Shown here in pieces: positions 1 to 7,986 of a DNA stretch of 15,490 nucleotides. Source of the stretch: Gracilaria caudata (taxonomy: Eukaryota; Rhodophyta; Florideophyceae; Gracilariales; Gracilariaceae); contig JASCIV010000633.1 of the NCBI GenBank assembly GCA_030374735.1, positions 1 through 15,490 of the forward strand. The letters are read 5' to 3'. The translations under genes were made by a program, and so were the position numbers. The notes beneath the pieces were generated by a model. The model saw nothing but the letters and a program-made list of their open reading frames with translations. It had not been told where the DNA came from and did no database searches. Positions within the stretch are counted from its first letter, which is position 1, and every line of letters begins with the position of its first letter.

Positions 1-76
1 CATTCTTAAAGAGAGAAACCTTTCTGTAAGGAAAGATTTACTTCAGCCTAGTAATTGAAGGCTGTTGTCCAAAATA

Positions 77-109
77 AAGAAGAAGAAGAAAGGCCCATCA
101 TCATCATCA
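77..109. repeat. Trinucleotide microsatellites (GAA)n and (CAT)n
   Basis: Two short trinucleotide runs lie close together: GAA repeats at about 77-91 and CAT repeats at about 95-109. An AATAAA hexamer at 73-78 just precedes them and could be the poly(A) signal of a plus-strand gene lying left of the window. No such gene is visible here. Confidence 0.6.
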
Positions 110-307
110 GGCATAGGTATATGACAACGTTTCTGCAGTACGGACAGAGAAATAATGTCATAGGCATGCAATGGCCAAGTCATTCCGTACTCTCCATTTG
201 TTCATTGTAAATAGTTCTCTCTCTTCAGAAGGGCCAACAGCTTTCTGCGGCCATTGTCTAATCACATCTAATATGCTTTTTTTTTGGTTTTCTTCTTTCT
301 GCGATTG

Positions 308-333
308 GTAGTTCCTCCCTATGGAGGAACTAC
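308..333. repeat. Perfect 11-bp hairpin
   Basis: GTAGTTCCTCC (308-318) and GGAGGAACTAC (323-333) are exact reverse complements around a 4-base CTAT loop. It follows a T-rich stretch and lies outside any recognised gene. It could be an RNA hairpin, a protein-binding palindrome or a remnant of a mobile-element end. The sequence does not say which. Confidence 0.8.
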
Positions 334-931
334 GGCGTAATACGTGCGTCAAAGAGCACCAAAGTGAGATGCGTTTGGCGTTTATCATGACTTTTTTTCC
401 CCCGATTTACGTCTGGTACCAGTAATCTGTCAATACGCAGTAGAATGATGGCAGATATGGCGCTGGGAATCCCTTTTAGAAAACGAACATTTCGTTGGCC
501 CGGAAGCTGGCAATGTTTATTAGATGCGAAGAGGCCACAGGACAGGTGTTTCATTTTGCACGCTTTTTTTCCCTAAGACTAAGGACTGTTTGTTGCACAT
601 GATATCGATGATATGAGGGATGGGGGGAAAGGACGCTGCTGTTGGTTTGTTAGGTGGCCGACGTGGTGCTGGCAAAGCGCCTTGTTGTGATGTGCTCCCT
701 CTGCCGACGATCTGTTGGGGTTTAAATGAAGGGAAGACGTCGAAAACAGCGAAGAGACGTAGTACATGTGTGATGTAGAGAGCGACGACCGGCTGCTCGA
801 GAGCTGAAAGACGCTCAAAAACAGCAAATGCAGATCGCATTTTTGCAGCGCAGAGAGAAGCGCTAGAAAAAGCGATGGAGTGTGTGTGGTGCAAACGTCC
901 TCAACCACTTTGATGAAACAAAAGGCAGCAA

Positions 932-1792
932 ATGTTGAGCTTTGCACTCGCTTTCCGCGCGACGCGTCTGCAAAATGTGCTGCGTTGCGCCGCAACCACG
1001 CAGCGCGTGCATCGCCGCCACGCCATGTGCAGCGCGCGCGCATCTGCCATGACGCGTCGCAAGACAGCGGCCGCGCTCATCATCGGCGACGAGATCCTGA
1101 GCGGCAAGACGCTGGACACCAACACGCAGACGCTGGCAAAACATCTAGTGGACAGGGGGGTGAGCTTGCTCAAGACGGAGACCATACGCGATGACATCGA
1201 CACCATTTGTGACACGGTGAGACGATTGGCGACGCATCATGATCTGGTGTTTACTAGCGGCGGTATAGGACCCACTTTGGATGACGTTACTTATGAGGGC
1301 ATTGCGAGTGCGTTTGGACTCAAGCTTGTTCGTCACGAACAGACGGTTATGAGAATGAGACAGATTCAACCGCACATGGTTCTGAATGAAGCACGACTGA
1401 GAATGGTGATGCTGCCAGAACAATGCGACGTGATCTGGACGGAAGGGCTTTGGGTTCCCATTGCAGTGGTGCAAAACGTCTACATCCTACCGGGCGTTCC
1501 AAAGCTGTTCACACGCATGATGAACGCCATTCCGCGACAGGTGTTCGGCAACGTGGCCGCAAGAGAACGAAAGATCGTGTGGTGCGACATGGCGGAGGGC
1601 GATTTGGCCGCCACTCTGTCGCAAACGGTGCAACAGTATGACGTCAAAATCGGCTCGTATCCCGCCACAAACGAGCAGAACAGAAAGCTGTATCGCACCA
1701 TGATCAGCGTGGAGGGCGACGTGGCGTCGATTGTGCAGGAGGCGAGTGACGTGCTGATACGGGAACTGAACGGAAGATATGGGTACGTTTAA
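932..1792 (+). CDS. Molybdopterin-binding-domain protein, FLAD1/CinA N-domain type, probable organelle import
   Basis: This 286-residue intronless gene encodes one MoaB/CinA-type (MoCF-biosynthesis) domain, closest in pattern to the N-terminal domain of eukaryotic FAD synthase FLAD1. Visible motifs are GDEILSG (52-58), DTNT (62-65), TSGGIGPTLDDVTYE (108-122), NVYILPGVPKLF (182-193) and GSYP (241-244). The PAPS-reductase-like FAD synthase domain that follows in FLAD1 is absent. In known relatives this domain hydrolyses FAD, ADP-ribose or related nucleotides; activity here is inferred. Residues 1-44 hold nine Arg and no Asp or Glu, as in a mitochondrial (or plastid) presequence. An in-frame TGA at 914 makes the ATG at 932 the first possible start in this frame. 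Met32 and Met40 are alternative starts with better context that would drop most of the presequence. The stop overlaps the stop of convergent COX16. Confidence 0.9.
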   Translation: MLSFALAFRATRLQNVLRCAATTQRVHRRHAMCSARASAMTRRKTAAALIIGDEILSGKTLDTNTQTLAKHLVDRGVSLLKTETIRDDIDTICDTVRRLATHHDLVFTSGGIGPTLDDVTYEGIASAFGLKLVRHEQTVMRMRQIQPHMVLNEARLRMVMLPEQCDVIWTEGLWVPIAVVQNVYILPGVPKLFTRMMNAIPRQVFGNVAARERKIVWCDMAEGDLAATLSQTVQQYDVKIGSYPATNEQNRKLYRTMISVEGDVASIVQEASDVLIRELNGRYGYV

Positions 1793-2124
1793 CGCGCGAT
1801 TGGTTTCATCTCGTAGTCTGAGGATGGCGGTGGCGGCGCTTTCAACGCCTCTTCTGGAATCACCACGCGGCGCTCTGAGACCATGAGCGCCTGCTGCTTC
1901 TCCATCTCATCTCGCACCTTTTTTTTGTTTGTTTGTTTGTTGGTTCACAATGGCAAGACACGCGCGGTTAGCTCAAAGATGTTGTTGCTTTTTGCGTTTT
2001 TTGCTTGTAGCACACGTACGTCATAACGACCCTGAGTGATGTGAGCGAGCGCCAGGTGTCCGCCCACCATAAACGCCAGAAACGGCAGCCCGAAGCGTAG
2101 GAACGCGCCGCGCGACGCGCTCAT
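1789..2124 (-). CDS. COX16: COX16, cytochrome c oxidase assembly factor, two exons
   Basis: Exons are 2124-2020 and 1917-1789, joined in phase 0, giving 77 residues. COX16 is a small inner-membrane mitochondrial protein that helps assemble complex IV, chiefly around copper delivery to and maturation of COX2. The match rests on a short N-terminus, one transmembrane helix (about residues 11-29, starting FGLPFLAF), the family hallmark QGRYDVRDE directly after it (residues 31-39, created by the splice) and the C-terminal DYEMKPIAR, which matches the conserved Y/W-E-x-K/R-x-I/R-x-R tail. At 77 residues it is shorter than human COX16 (106). Met at 2124 was chosen because it places the helix where the family has it; an upstream in-frame Met at 2262 would add 46 atypical residues. 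The C-terminal exon is found only if the intron is removed. The gene converges on and overlaps the FLAD1-like gene, and is divergent from GOSR1. Confidence 0.85.
1918..2019 (-). other. Spliceosomal intron in COX16
   Basis: This 102-nt intron starts GTACGT (2019-2014) and ends AAAAAAAAG. A CTAAC branch motif lies at 1971-1967, with its A 50 nt before the 3' end. Splicing joins codons for ...GRYD and VRDEM..., restoring a conserved family motif. If the intron is retained the frame reaches a stop before exon 2. The 3' part holds a GTTT microsatellite (AAAC on the coding strand) and an A run instead of a pyrimidine tract. Confidence 0.85.
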
Positions 2125-2482
2125 TGCAATGCTCACGCGCGGGGGCTGCGGCAGCGAGTTCACCGCTCCACTCTGCAAGTACGCGCGGGGGCCGCGACAA
2201 GACACAGCCAGCGCATAGCTGCGCATTTTTGCGCCACATTTCGGGCACATTTTGAAACACAAAAAGGAAAAGCGCTGTCAGCCAGTTGATTGCGGCGCGT
2301 TGTAATTCACCATAACCAAGCGCACAACCAAATAACACGTCCCGCGCGCGCCCGTGCTGTGCGCGCACAGAGCGCCAACACGCTGCCGGCCTCTTTGCTG
2401 TGGCGAGCGTTGCGACGAAGTACCACTCACAACAGCTCAACTGTTTGCGCATCGCGCGCGCACAAAGGAGAGAAAAAAAAAA
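2125..2482. promoter_or_regulatory. Shared divergent promoter region, COX16 / GOSR1
   Basis: These 358 bases separate the start codons of COX16 (-) and the SNARE gene (+), so both promoters and 5' UTRs must lie here. No TATA box is seen. The stretch is rich in CGCG and contains the perfect palindrome CTGTGCGCGCACAG at 2357-2370, a candidate factor-binding site. An A run of 11 (2473-2483) ends at the SNARE start codon. Confidence 0.55.
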
Positions 2483-3330
2483 ATGGCGCAGCAGTCATGG
2501 GAGATGGTGCGCAAGGAGGCGCGTCGTCTGGAGACCGACATCGAAACCAAGCTGGTGGAGTACAGCAAATTGGCGTCGTCGTTACACACCTCGCGCTCCA
2601 CAGCGCTGGACGCGCGCTCCTCCACAGACGGTAAGTAGCGCCGCCGCTCTTCTGCGAAAAAAAAAAAAAGCATTCGGACTGACATGTAAAAAACCTCGGG
2701 GGCAATCAATCACGCGAACACTGTGGAGATGAAGGTATGCAACGTCGAAACACCTCAACCAAAGATGCGTCTATGATAGAGCAAATGACGAATGACATGC
2801 AACATCTTTTAAACCAACTGTCGCAAACAATACAAACCATGCGCGAGTTAACACAACAACAACAGCAACAAAGCGGCTCCAAGATCTCCAGCACCAGTTC
2901 ACACACGTTACAACGACACACCGAGATTCTTCGCGACTACACACAAGAGTTCAAGAAGACCACAAGCATGATCGGCACCCACCGCGAACGCAGCGAGCTC
3001 TTGCAGGGCCTCACACCAAGCACGTCCGCCGCAAACGGCTCACAGCCCGAGCTGGAGCATCTCTACGCGGAGACAAACTCCATTTCAAACGCCAGTCACA
3101 ACGCGCAGTTCGCGCTGGCCAGCGGCATCAGTCTCAAGGAGGACCTGGACCGACAACGCGCCATGTTTGCCAGCATGGTGGAGCGCATGGAGAGCATGTC
3201 GGAGGGTCTGCCCTCCATCCACCGCCTCATCGGCCAGATTCGACGCAAACGGAAGAGAGACCTGCTCATCCTGGCCACCGTGGTGGCGCTGCTGCTGTTC
3301 CTCACCGCGTGCTGGAAACTGGCGATGTGA
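2483..3330 (+). CDS. GOSR1: Golgi Qb-SNARE GOSR1/Gos1 (GS28), two exons
   Basis: Exons 2483-2630 and 2735-3330 join in phase 1 (G|GT, Gly50) to give 247 residues, almost the length of human GS28 (250). GOSR1 is the Qb-SNARE acting in ER-to-Golgi and intra-Golgi fusion with Sed5/syntaxin-5, Ykt6 and Sft1/Bet1-type partners. Evidence includes the N-terminal W-E-x-x-R-K-E-A-R-x-L-E pattern (residues 6-17) as in GS28, HTLQRHTEILRDYTQEF (106-122), which nearly matches the family signature, RERSELL (133-139), a SNARE helix with Gln190 at the zero layer (DRQRAMF), a basic stretch RRKRKRD (219-225) and a C-terminal membrane anchor (about 226-243). A run of six Gln (90-95) interrupts the linker. The ATG at 2483 follows a pure A run, a favourable context. 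Without splicing, the exon 1 frame stops at 2638. The 3' end overlaps a predicted minus-strand exon. Confidence 0.93.
2631..2734 (+). other. Spliceosomal intron in GOSR1
   Basis: This 104-nt intron has donor GTAAGT (2631-2636), acceptor GAAG (ending 2734) and candidate branch motif CTGAC (2679-2683), with its A 52 nt before the end. The phase-1 junction restores one continuous reading frame with family-typical length. It holds an A run of 13 (about 2657-2669) and no pyrimidine tract before the acceptor. Retention brings a stop within three codons. Confidence 0.88.
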
Positions 3331-3655
3331 GCGCGCTGGCGCGCGTGTTGAGAGGTTCGAACATGGCGCGACGACGCACTCGATCTGCCTCGCTGTGTGT
3401 GTGTTTTTTTTTTTTTTTGGGACGCGAACGTGGTGGATTGTTAGAGAGAGTGTGTGTGTGTGTGTGTGTGTTTGTGTGTGTTGTTGTTATTGTTTGGGTG
3501 GCAACTTACTGAAGCGAATGACGCTCGTGTCCCAGAGGCGTGAGCGGTGGCGACACTCTCAACGCCAGCACCAACGACAGCAGCAGCACGCACAGCGCCG
3601 CCACCACGCGCGCGTTCCAAGCGCTAAACGCCATCGTCGTCAACACGCGCTGCAT
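3302..3655 (-). CDS. Small single-pass membrane protein, two exons, possible complex I MWFE (NDUFA1)-like
   Basis: Predicted exons 3655-3510 and 3392-3302 give 78 residues. The N-terminus MQRVLTTMAFSAWNARV leads into one hydrophobic helix (about residues 16-33, VVAALCVLLLSLVLAL), then a charged tail containing LGHERHSL, HEADRVRRRAMF and a Ser/Thr-rich end. I do not firmly recognise it. The helix followed by G-H-x(n)-S-L-x-E-x-D-R weakly resembles the complex I subunit MWFE/NDUFA1 (GH or GY, then a W-containing ME-R-D stretch). This is only an inference by eye. A signal peptidase subunit 3 (SPCS3) start was considered but the second exon is far too short. The splice model is supported by an intron matching the two firmer introns nearby. 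Met8 (ATG at 3634) is an alternative start. The last 29 bases overlap the GOSR1 CDS tail to tail. Confidence 0.5.
3393..3509 (-). other. Predicted intron of the small membrane protein gene, mostly microsatellite
   Basis: This 117-nt intron has donor GTAAGT (3509-3504), acceptor ACACAG (ending 3393) and CTAAC (3444-3440), with its branch A 48 nt before the end. This is the same layout as the COX16 and GOSR1 introns. Most of it is simple sequence: a CA run (plus-strand TG repeat at about 3451-3480) before the branch motif and an A15 run (plus-strand T run at about 3404-3418) after it. Its length is therefore likely to vary between strains. Confidence 0.6.
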
Positions 3656-3935
3656 CGCGCCGCGTGCTATGTGTGATCGCTTTGCTCCTTCGTGCTCGTC
3701 GCTCCGCCACCTCCCGCCATCATCGCGTGCGCACTGCCCTTGGCAGTACTGGGCAGTGCCAACACGCACGCGACTTGGGCAGCACGTGGCCACCAACAGG
3801 GCGCGTGCGCCACGTGGAGACGTGGCTTTGTCATCGCCGCTGTGGCGCGTTTGTTGCGCGCCGTGTGGCGCGCTGTGCTCGTCACGCGGCGACGCACGTT
3901 CGGCACGCTTCCGCTCCCCGCGAGAGCTTGTTGAT

Positions 3936-3955
3936 CCCCCCCCCCCCCCCCCCCC
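3936..3955. repeat. Homopolymer run of 20 C
   Basis: Twenty uninterrupted C on the plus strand (G on the minus strand) lie downstream of the GC-rich block and 280 bp upstream of the minus-strand small membrane protein gene. The G strand could form a quadruplex. The true length may differ because such runs are prone to sequencing error. Confidence 0.85.
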
Positions 3956-4441
3956 TTCAACACGTCAAGTAGTAAAACGCGCGTCTCCGTGCGACTGTAT
4001 TGCGCTGTGCGCGTTGAGAAGCGCTCAAGCGTTCCACCGTGCCGTAAATCTGCTTCAACGGAGCGCCAATGGCCACAAAACAGCCAGAAAGGAAGTGCGC
4101 GCGAGGAACACGCCTCCGTGATGACAGCGATGTGTCATTCGCACCCTTGTGTATGATCATTTTGTGCGGTGGTACGCTCAGCTCCCCGTTTTTATTGTGT
4201 GCACGCACAGTTGCGTGTGTGTGGCGCTGTGCGCAACTTGGGTGTGGGAGACAACTTTGCTCTGAGCAACAACGTTTTAATGTAAAAGTTTTATGCCGCC
4301 GCCGCCAACCTGCGGCACTGCCGGGCAGCGCCCGAAAACGGCTGCATAATGTACACGCGTGCATTGTGCGCGCGTTGTTGATTGAGAACCACCCAAATTG
4401 GTGAAACGCTGTGACCAAAAGGAGCCGCGCTTTGTGGCGTT

Positions 4442-4455
4442 GTGCGCATGCGCAC
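4442..4455. repeat. Perfect 14-bp palindrome GTGCGCATGCGCAC
   Basis: This exact palindrome contains TGCGCATGCGCA, identical to the animal NRF-1 consensus. The resemblance may be accidental in a non-animal. It lies in a gene-free GC-rich stretch and pairs in style with the palindromes at 2357-2370 and 12330-12345. Confidence 0.75.
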
Positions 4456-4688
4456 GTGAATACGTCATGGCCACTGCCTGTGGCACAAAGCACCGGCGGA
4501 TCATAACGTTTTGGCGATCGATTTGTGGCTACTGAAGATCGTTCCACAAAAGCGATCCGTCACAAGCTTATAACGCTGCACTGGTGTGAACTGCAGGCGT
4601 TGGTGCTGCGGCTTTGTTGCTTACGGCCCAAGCTCCCAAGCTCAAAGCGCTTGGCCAAACTGCGGCGGCGCATTGCCAAACGCCACCA

Positions 4689-4696
4689 TATAAATA
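4689..4696 (+). promoter_or_regulatory. TATA-like box TATAAATA
   Basis: A good match to the eukaryotic TATA consensus in a GC-rich setting, followed by AGAGCTCG. No convincing reading frame with an ATG begins in the next 150 bases, so it could drive a non-coding transcript or be chance. Confidence 0.3.
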
Positions 4697-4797
4697 GAGC
4701 TCGTGTTCTCGACGTGTTGACGCAGGCAGATCAGCGCCGTTGTGCGCAACCGACGACGACTTGTTTCAGTTAAAAAAGTTGTGAAACGCACCGTTTT

Positions 4798-4815
4798 TGG
4801 GAGCGAACGCTCCCA
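4798..4815. repeat. Inverted repeat TGGGAGCG-AA-CGCTCCCA
   Basis: Two exact 8-base arms are separated by AA. Each arm contains GGAGCG, which is also part of the site predicted by recognition code for the zinc-finger pair in this window. The hexamer is not visibly enriched overall, so the link is weak. Confidence 0.7.
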
Positions 4816-5340
4816 CGCCAGCTCGTGCGCGGCACACGTCCACAACACGCGTCGCGCGCTGCTTTTTGCTCCACTCGCTCAACGCACAAGTTTTTTTTTT
4901 TTTTTTGGGTTACGCGCGCGCATATGTGATGCAGCCGGGTGACTGCATCCGCCGGCGTGACAACTGACGTGTGCCGTCTTCAAAGTGACGTCGTGGCGCT
5001 TTGTGCTGCACGCGGCTCATCGCTGTGCCCCTTTTTTTTCTCGCTTTTTTTTTCCTTTTGTTTGTTTGTGCGTGTTTGTTGTGGACTGCTGAGAACACGA
5101 CAACACATGTTGTATCATACGCGTGAGCTCTTCGTCTTACCAGTGGTGACATGTTTGTGTCTTTTCCCCTTCCAAGCATCTTGATTGCGTTCTTCCCATT
5201 TTCTCTCACACGCCCCCCCACACTGTCGAGAGATATCTCTTCCACAGCTCCTACACACAAACACCGCAGCGCTCAGATTAGATGTTTGCGCTTTCCTACG
5301 TGGTGCGACCTTTTGTGGCTGCCTCCCGTTCTGTGACAAA

Positions 5341-5535
5341 ATGTTATTTCCCGTCAGTATCAACGTTGGCATCCGCGTTGTTTGCCAAATCGATACTCGA
5401 GGTCCCACAGGGACCAAGTTGTACACTACACTACAAACAAAAAGCGTCTTACAAGAGTGCGGGTTCACTTTCACCATCGAGTTTGAATACGAGATGAACA
5501 TTGGCGAAGAACACTTTATAGCAGGAGCCTTCTGA
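5341..5535 (+). CDS. Possible small ORF or last exon, unknown function
   Basis: From an ATG at 5341 the frame encodes 64 residues ending in TGA, with alternating hydrophobic residues (SINVGIRVVCQI, GFTFTIEFEYEM) that suggest beta strands. The frame is also open upstream to about 5185, through pyrimidine-rich sequence with several AG dinucleotides. It could therefore be the last exon of a spliced gene. The opposite strand also has an open frame from an ATG at 5501 down to 5115, with a Cys pattern C-x2-C-x8-C-x3-C. At most one is likely to be real. No family is recognised. Confidence 0.25.
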   Translation: MLFPVSINVGIRVVCQIDTRGPTGTKLYTTLQTKSVLQECGFTFTIEFEYEMNIGEEHFIAGAF

Positions 5536-6637
5536 ATCGTAGCGCCTATGACGCTTGGTTACCACATGCGCGAATTTGGCGAGCCACTATCAGTAGCGAG
5601 CCAAAGTGGAACAAATCAATCCCGTGCATGTCCGCCGATTGCATTCGAACAATGAGAACGAGATCGCCGCATGATTGGCGAGAAATGTGCAACACATGTG
5701 TGTACTTGCACAAAGTCAGTCAGTCTGCATTGCAGTAGCCTCTGCAAACGTGTGGCTCCAGCCAACAGATAGAGACCACCAGAAGCTGTTCTTGGCAAAG
5801 CGTCGAACGCCCGCACTGTTTTACCAAGTCTTACAAACCCCTGTTATGAGAGTCTTGTCACATCAATTTAACAAACATGCCCGAGTCAAAGCGAACAGCA
5901 GAGTGCCATCACTCTCGGGCCAGACAAGTTCGATTGCAGTGTACTTGGTAGTACGCAGCAATGTCGCACGAGTGCGTATTTTCAGGTACATTACGAGTAT
6001 CACGGTTCTCGATCTTCTATGCATGCACTTTCTACCAAAAGAAAACACTAGTACCGATAGTTATCCCGCGCTGCCAACTGCACATTGCATGGCATAGAGT
6101 TGAAGTTCGCGCACCGCCTAACAGCCGTAACGATCTGAGCCCTGAGATTGTGAGGAAACGCAGTTGAACAAGCGGTGGATGCGATCATCGATAACACATG
6201 CGTCTTTTCCTCTGCCCTTGTTCGAAACCATTTTGCGGTTGCGCGGCATGTACCCTTGGCTGGGTTGGCCAGGGGCGCAAGCCTTGTGTACAAATGTACG
6301 TGTACACTTCTCGGTGCTGTCATTCAGCACTGAATTCGTGCTTTCCCCGCAAGGGATCATTGATCCGAACCGATTCCCAGCTTTCCATTCCGCATGGTTC
6401 TTCGAAATTGGTATGATCTAATCAAGTAGATTAGCTCATTCCGCCGGAATGATTCCTGCGCAAGATGATCTATCTATCTCTTTATTCAATCAATCAAGGG
6501 TTCCGCTTCGTGAATTTTTTTGGTTTGTACTTCGAGTAAACTACGTGTAGCCTAGACAGCTCTCAGTCTATTTCAAGTGTGAAGAAACCGTTCTAAGGTC
6601 AAGCCGAAGACGAGAGCAATGAAGGACTTCACGTTGA

Positions 6638-7020
6638 CCTCGACGAGAAACTCCACTGCCTGCGTCTTCGAAGATTGCCATAGTTTTCGAAAATGCCTGC
6701 GCAAGGGCTCTAAAGGCAGCTTTGCGGCTAGCTAGGACGAACTGTTCACACAACGAAATCATTGTCAGACGAAATGGGTGTCAGTATACTATTTTGCTTT
6801 TCAAAGGTATGTGACTTTTGCGATGATCACCGCAAAAGCTATTTGTAAGCGCCGTACGCTTGAGCGAACTTCTTCTAGTGACGCAAGCAAAGGCAGTTTT
6901 TACTGCATGGAGTAGAGGCTCTAACTCCCACGTCAAGCGGGCAAAGCGACAGCCTGGACGAGATCGGCCGCTCGGCGGGGTCCGACGCCTTGACGAGAAA
7001 TGAGAGCCTTGGCGAGATCG
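6638..7020. repeat. Four degenerate copies of CCTYGRCGAGA
   Basis: Copies lie at 6638-6650 (CCTCGACGAGAAA), 6953-6966 (CCTGGACGAGATCG), 6988-7000 (CCTTGACGAGAAA) and 7007-7020 (CCTTGGCGAGATCG). Copies 1 and 3 differ at one base of 13; copies 2 and 4 differ at two of 14. The three right-hand copies lie within 70 bases. They lie outside any recognised gene. Confidence 0.5.
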
Positions 7021-7980
7021 TCAGAGTTTTAGAAGAGCAAATATGCCGCAGAGGCAGTTAGAACGGCGCACGGGCGCCGAACGGCCTCACAGGAAGCGTT
7101 AACTGCAGAACGAGAGTACAGCGGTAGCAATTTTCAACCAAAGACTTGGTTCTTTTTTCGCAGTGAGACTTATCGTAACCTCTTCTGGTAAAAGGAAGCA
7201 AATGACTGCTGTCATGCACCAGTGGAGTGGATAATGTATGATTTATCTTTCTTGGGTTTCCAAAACGCCAAACTTGAACTATGTTTGTGCATGAGATCAA
7301 GTTCGGTTCTGTCGTTCTGCCGTAAAATCTGCATGACTAATGAGCAGTCACCGGTCTTTCAAAGGAACCGTTCTTGGTACAGATAGCATACTTTATCTCC
7401 GAGATGAAGCATGTGGTTATGTCTCAGACTTTCACACGTGATCGCAATCTTCATCATTCTGTGCCTAGGATCTGGTTTCGGGATTCTGAAATGGAAAACT
7501 TTTTCCCAATTGGGAACTTCTTTACGAATCGTGCATAGCACTTGACGCTAGAGGTATCGTTTTGGTCGCAACGCTCAGAAGTTCTTCGGATCTTACGAAT
7601 GGCAAACGCTACTTACACACAAGTGCGTTGAAGCAATTTTTGCGGGGTGCAAAGTGTTAACCATGTCACCGCATACCACGTCACATGCAAGACTCTTGAT
7701 GGTAAGCTGCCTTTGTGTCATTCTGATCAAAGCAAAGAGAACGCTGCTATTTCGTGATGATCGAAGCGATTAACCTCGTGGACCTTAACAATCGTATCCG
7801 CTTCTTGAAACATGAAAACTTTGTCATCCCTTGTGTAGATAATAACCAGGATAATAACGTATCGCCTCCTAGACTTGCCACCTGTGATGCCCCGGGTTGG
7901 CGAGGTGCTCCGCATTTCGAATGTGACTTCAGTAGCGGAGGCTACGAGAAAATGCATCCAGCTACCTCATACCCTCGTGC

Positions 7981-7986
7981 TTTATT
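7981..7986 (-). terminator. Poly(A) signal AATAAA for zinc-finger gene ZF-A
   Basis: The minus-strand AATAAA starts 48 bases after the stop codon of the zinc-finger gene ending at 8034, a normal spacing for a poly(A) signal. Confidence 0.55.

Larger units (their letters stand above)
1..931. other. Left intergenic stretch, no recognised gene
   Basis: No recognisable protein is encoded here. It holds a possible AATAAA poly(A) signal (73-78), two microsatellites, T-rich tracts (about 277-298) and a perfect hairpin (308-333). A minus-strand frame from an ATG at 840 down to 520 (106 codons) is open and lies divergent to the gene starting at 932. It resembles no family I know and could be chance. 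The last about 90 bases should contain the promoter and 5' UTR of the gene starting at 932. Confidence 0.5.
3656..5340. other. GC-rich low-complexity intergenic stretch, no recognised gene
   Basis: No known protein is recognised on either strand. It contains a run of 20 C (3936-3955), a TATA-like box (4689-4696), two GC palindromes (4442-4455, 4798-4815), a T16-type run (about 4890-4906) and T-rich stretches near 5031-5070. A start-less plus-strand frame at 4507-4773 encodes a Lys/Arg-rich helical-looking segment around LAKLRRRIAKRHHINRARVL. It could be an exon but matches nothing I know. Long frames on both strands at about 3957-4547 look like composition effects. The right part of the stretch is unusually rich in C/T. 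Confidence 0.5.

Noticed and set aside
520..1043. Minus-strand frames upstream of and overlapping the FLAD1-like gene
   Set aside because: They partly run antisense to a firm gene and match nothing known. Only the part from the ATG at 840 could be a divergent gene, and there is no supporting evidence.
3302..3655. Signal peptidase complex subunit 3 identity for the minus-strand membrane protein
   Set aside because: Only the first helix resembles that family. The rest of the predicted protein is about 45 residues, much too short for its lumenal domain.
3957..4547. Minus-strand 196-codon frame
   Set aside because: It starts at GTG, is rich in Cys, His and Arg, and has overlapping frames on the other strand; no motif is recognised.
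5675..6097. Plus-strand 140-codon frame
   Set aside because: It starts at TTG (first ATG at 5696), has no recognisable domain, and nearby splice signals are weak.
7359..7664. Possible spliced minus-strand gene using the GTAAGT at 7616-7611 and the TTTCAG near 7487
   Set aside because: No CTAAC-type branch motif lies at the expected 50-nt spacing, and the joined product matches nothing known.
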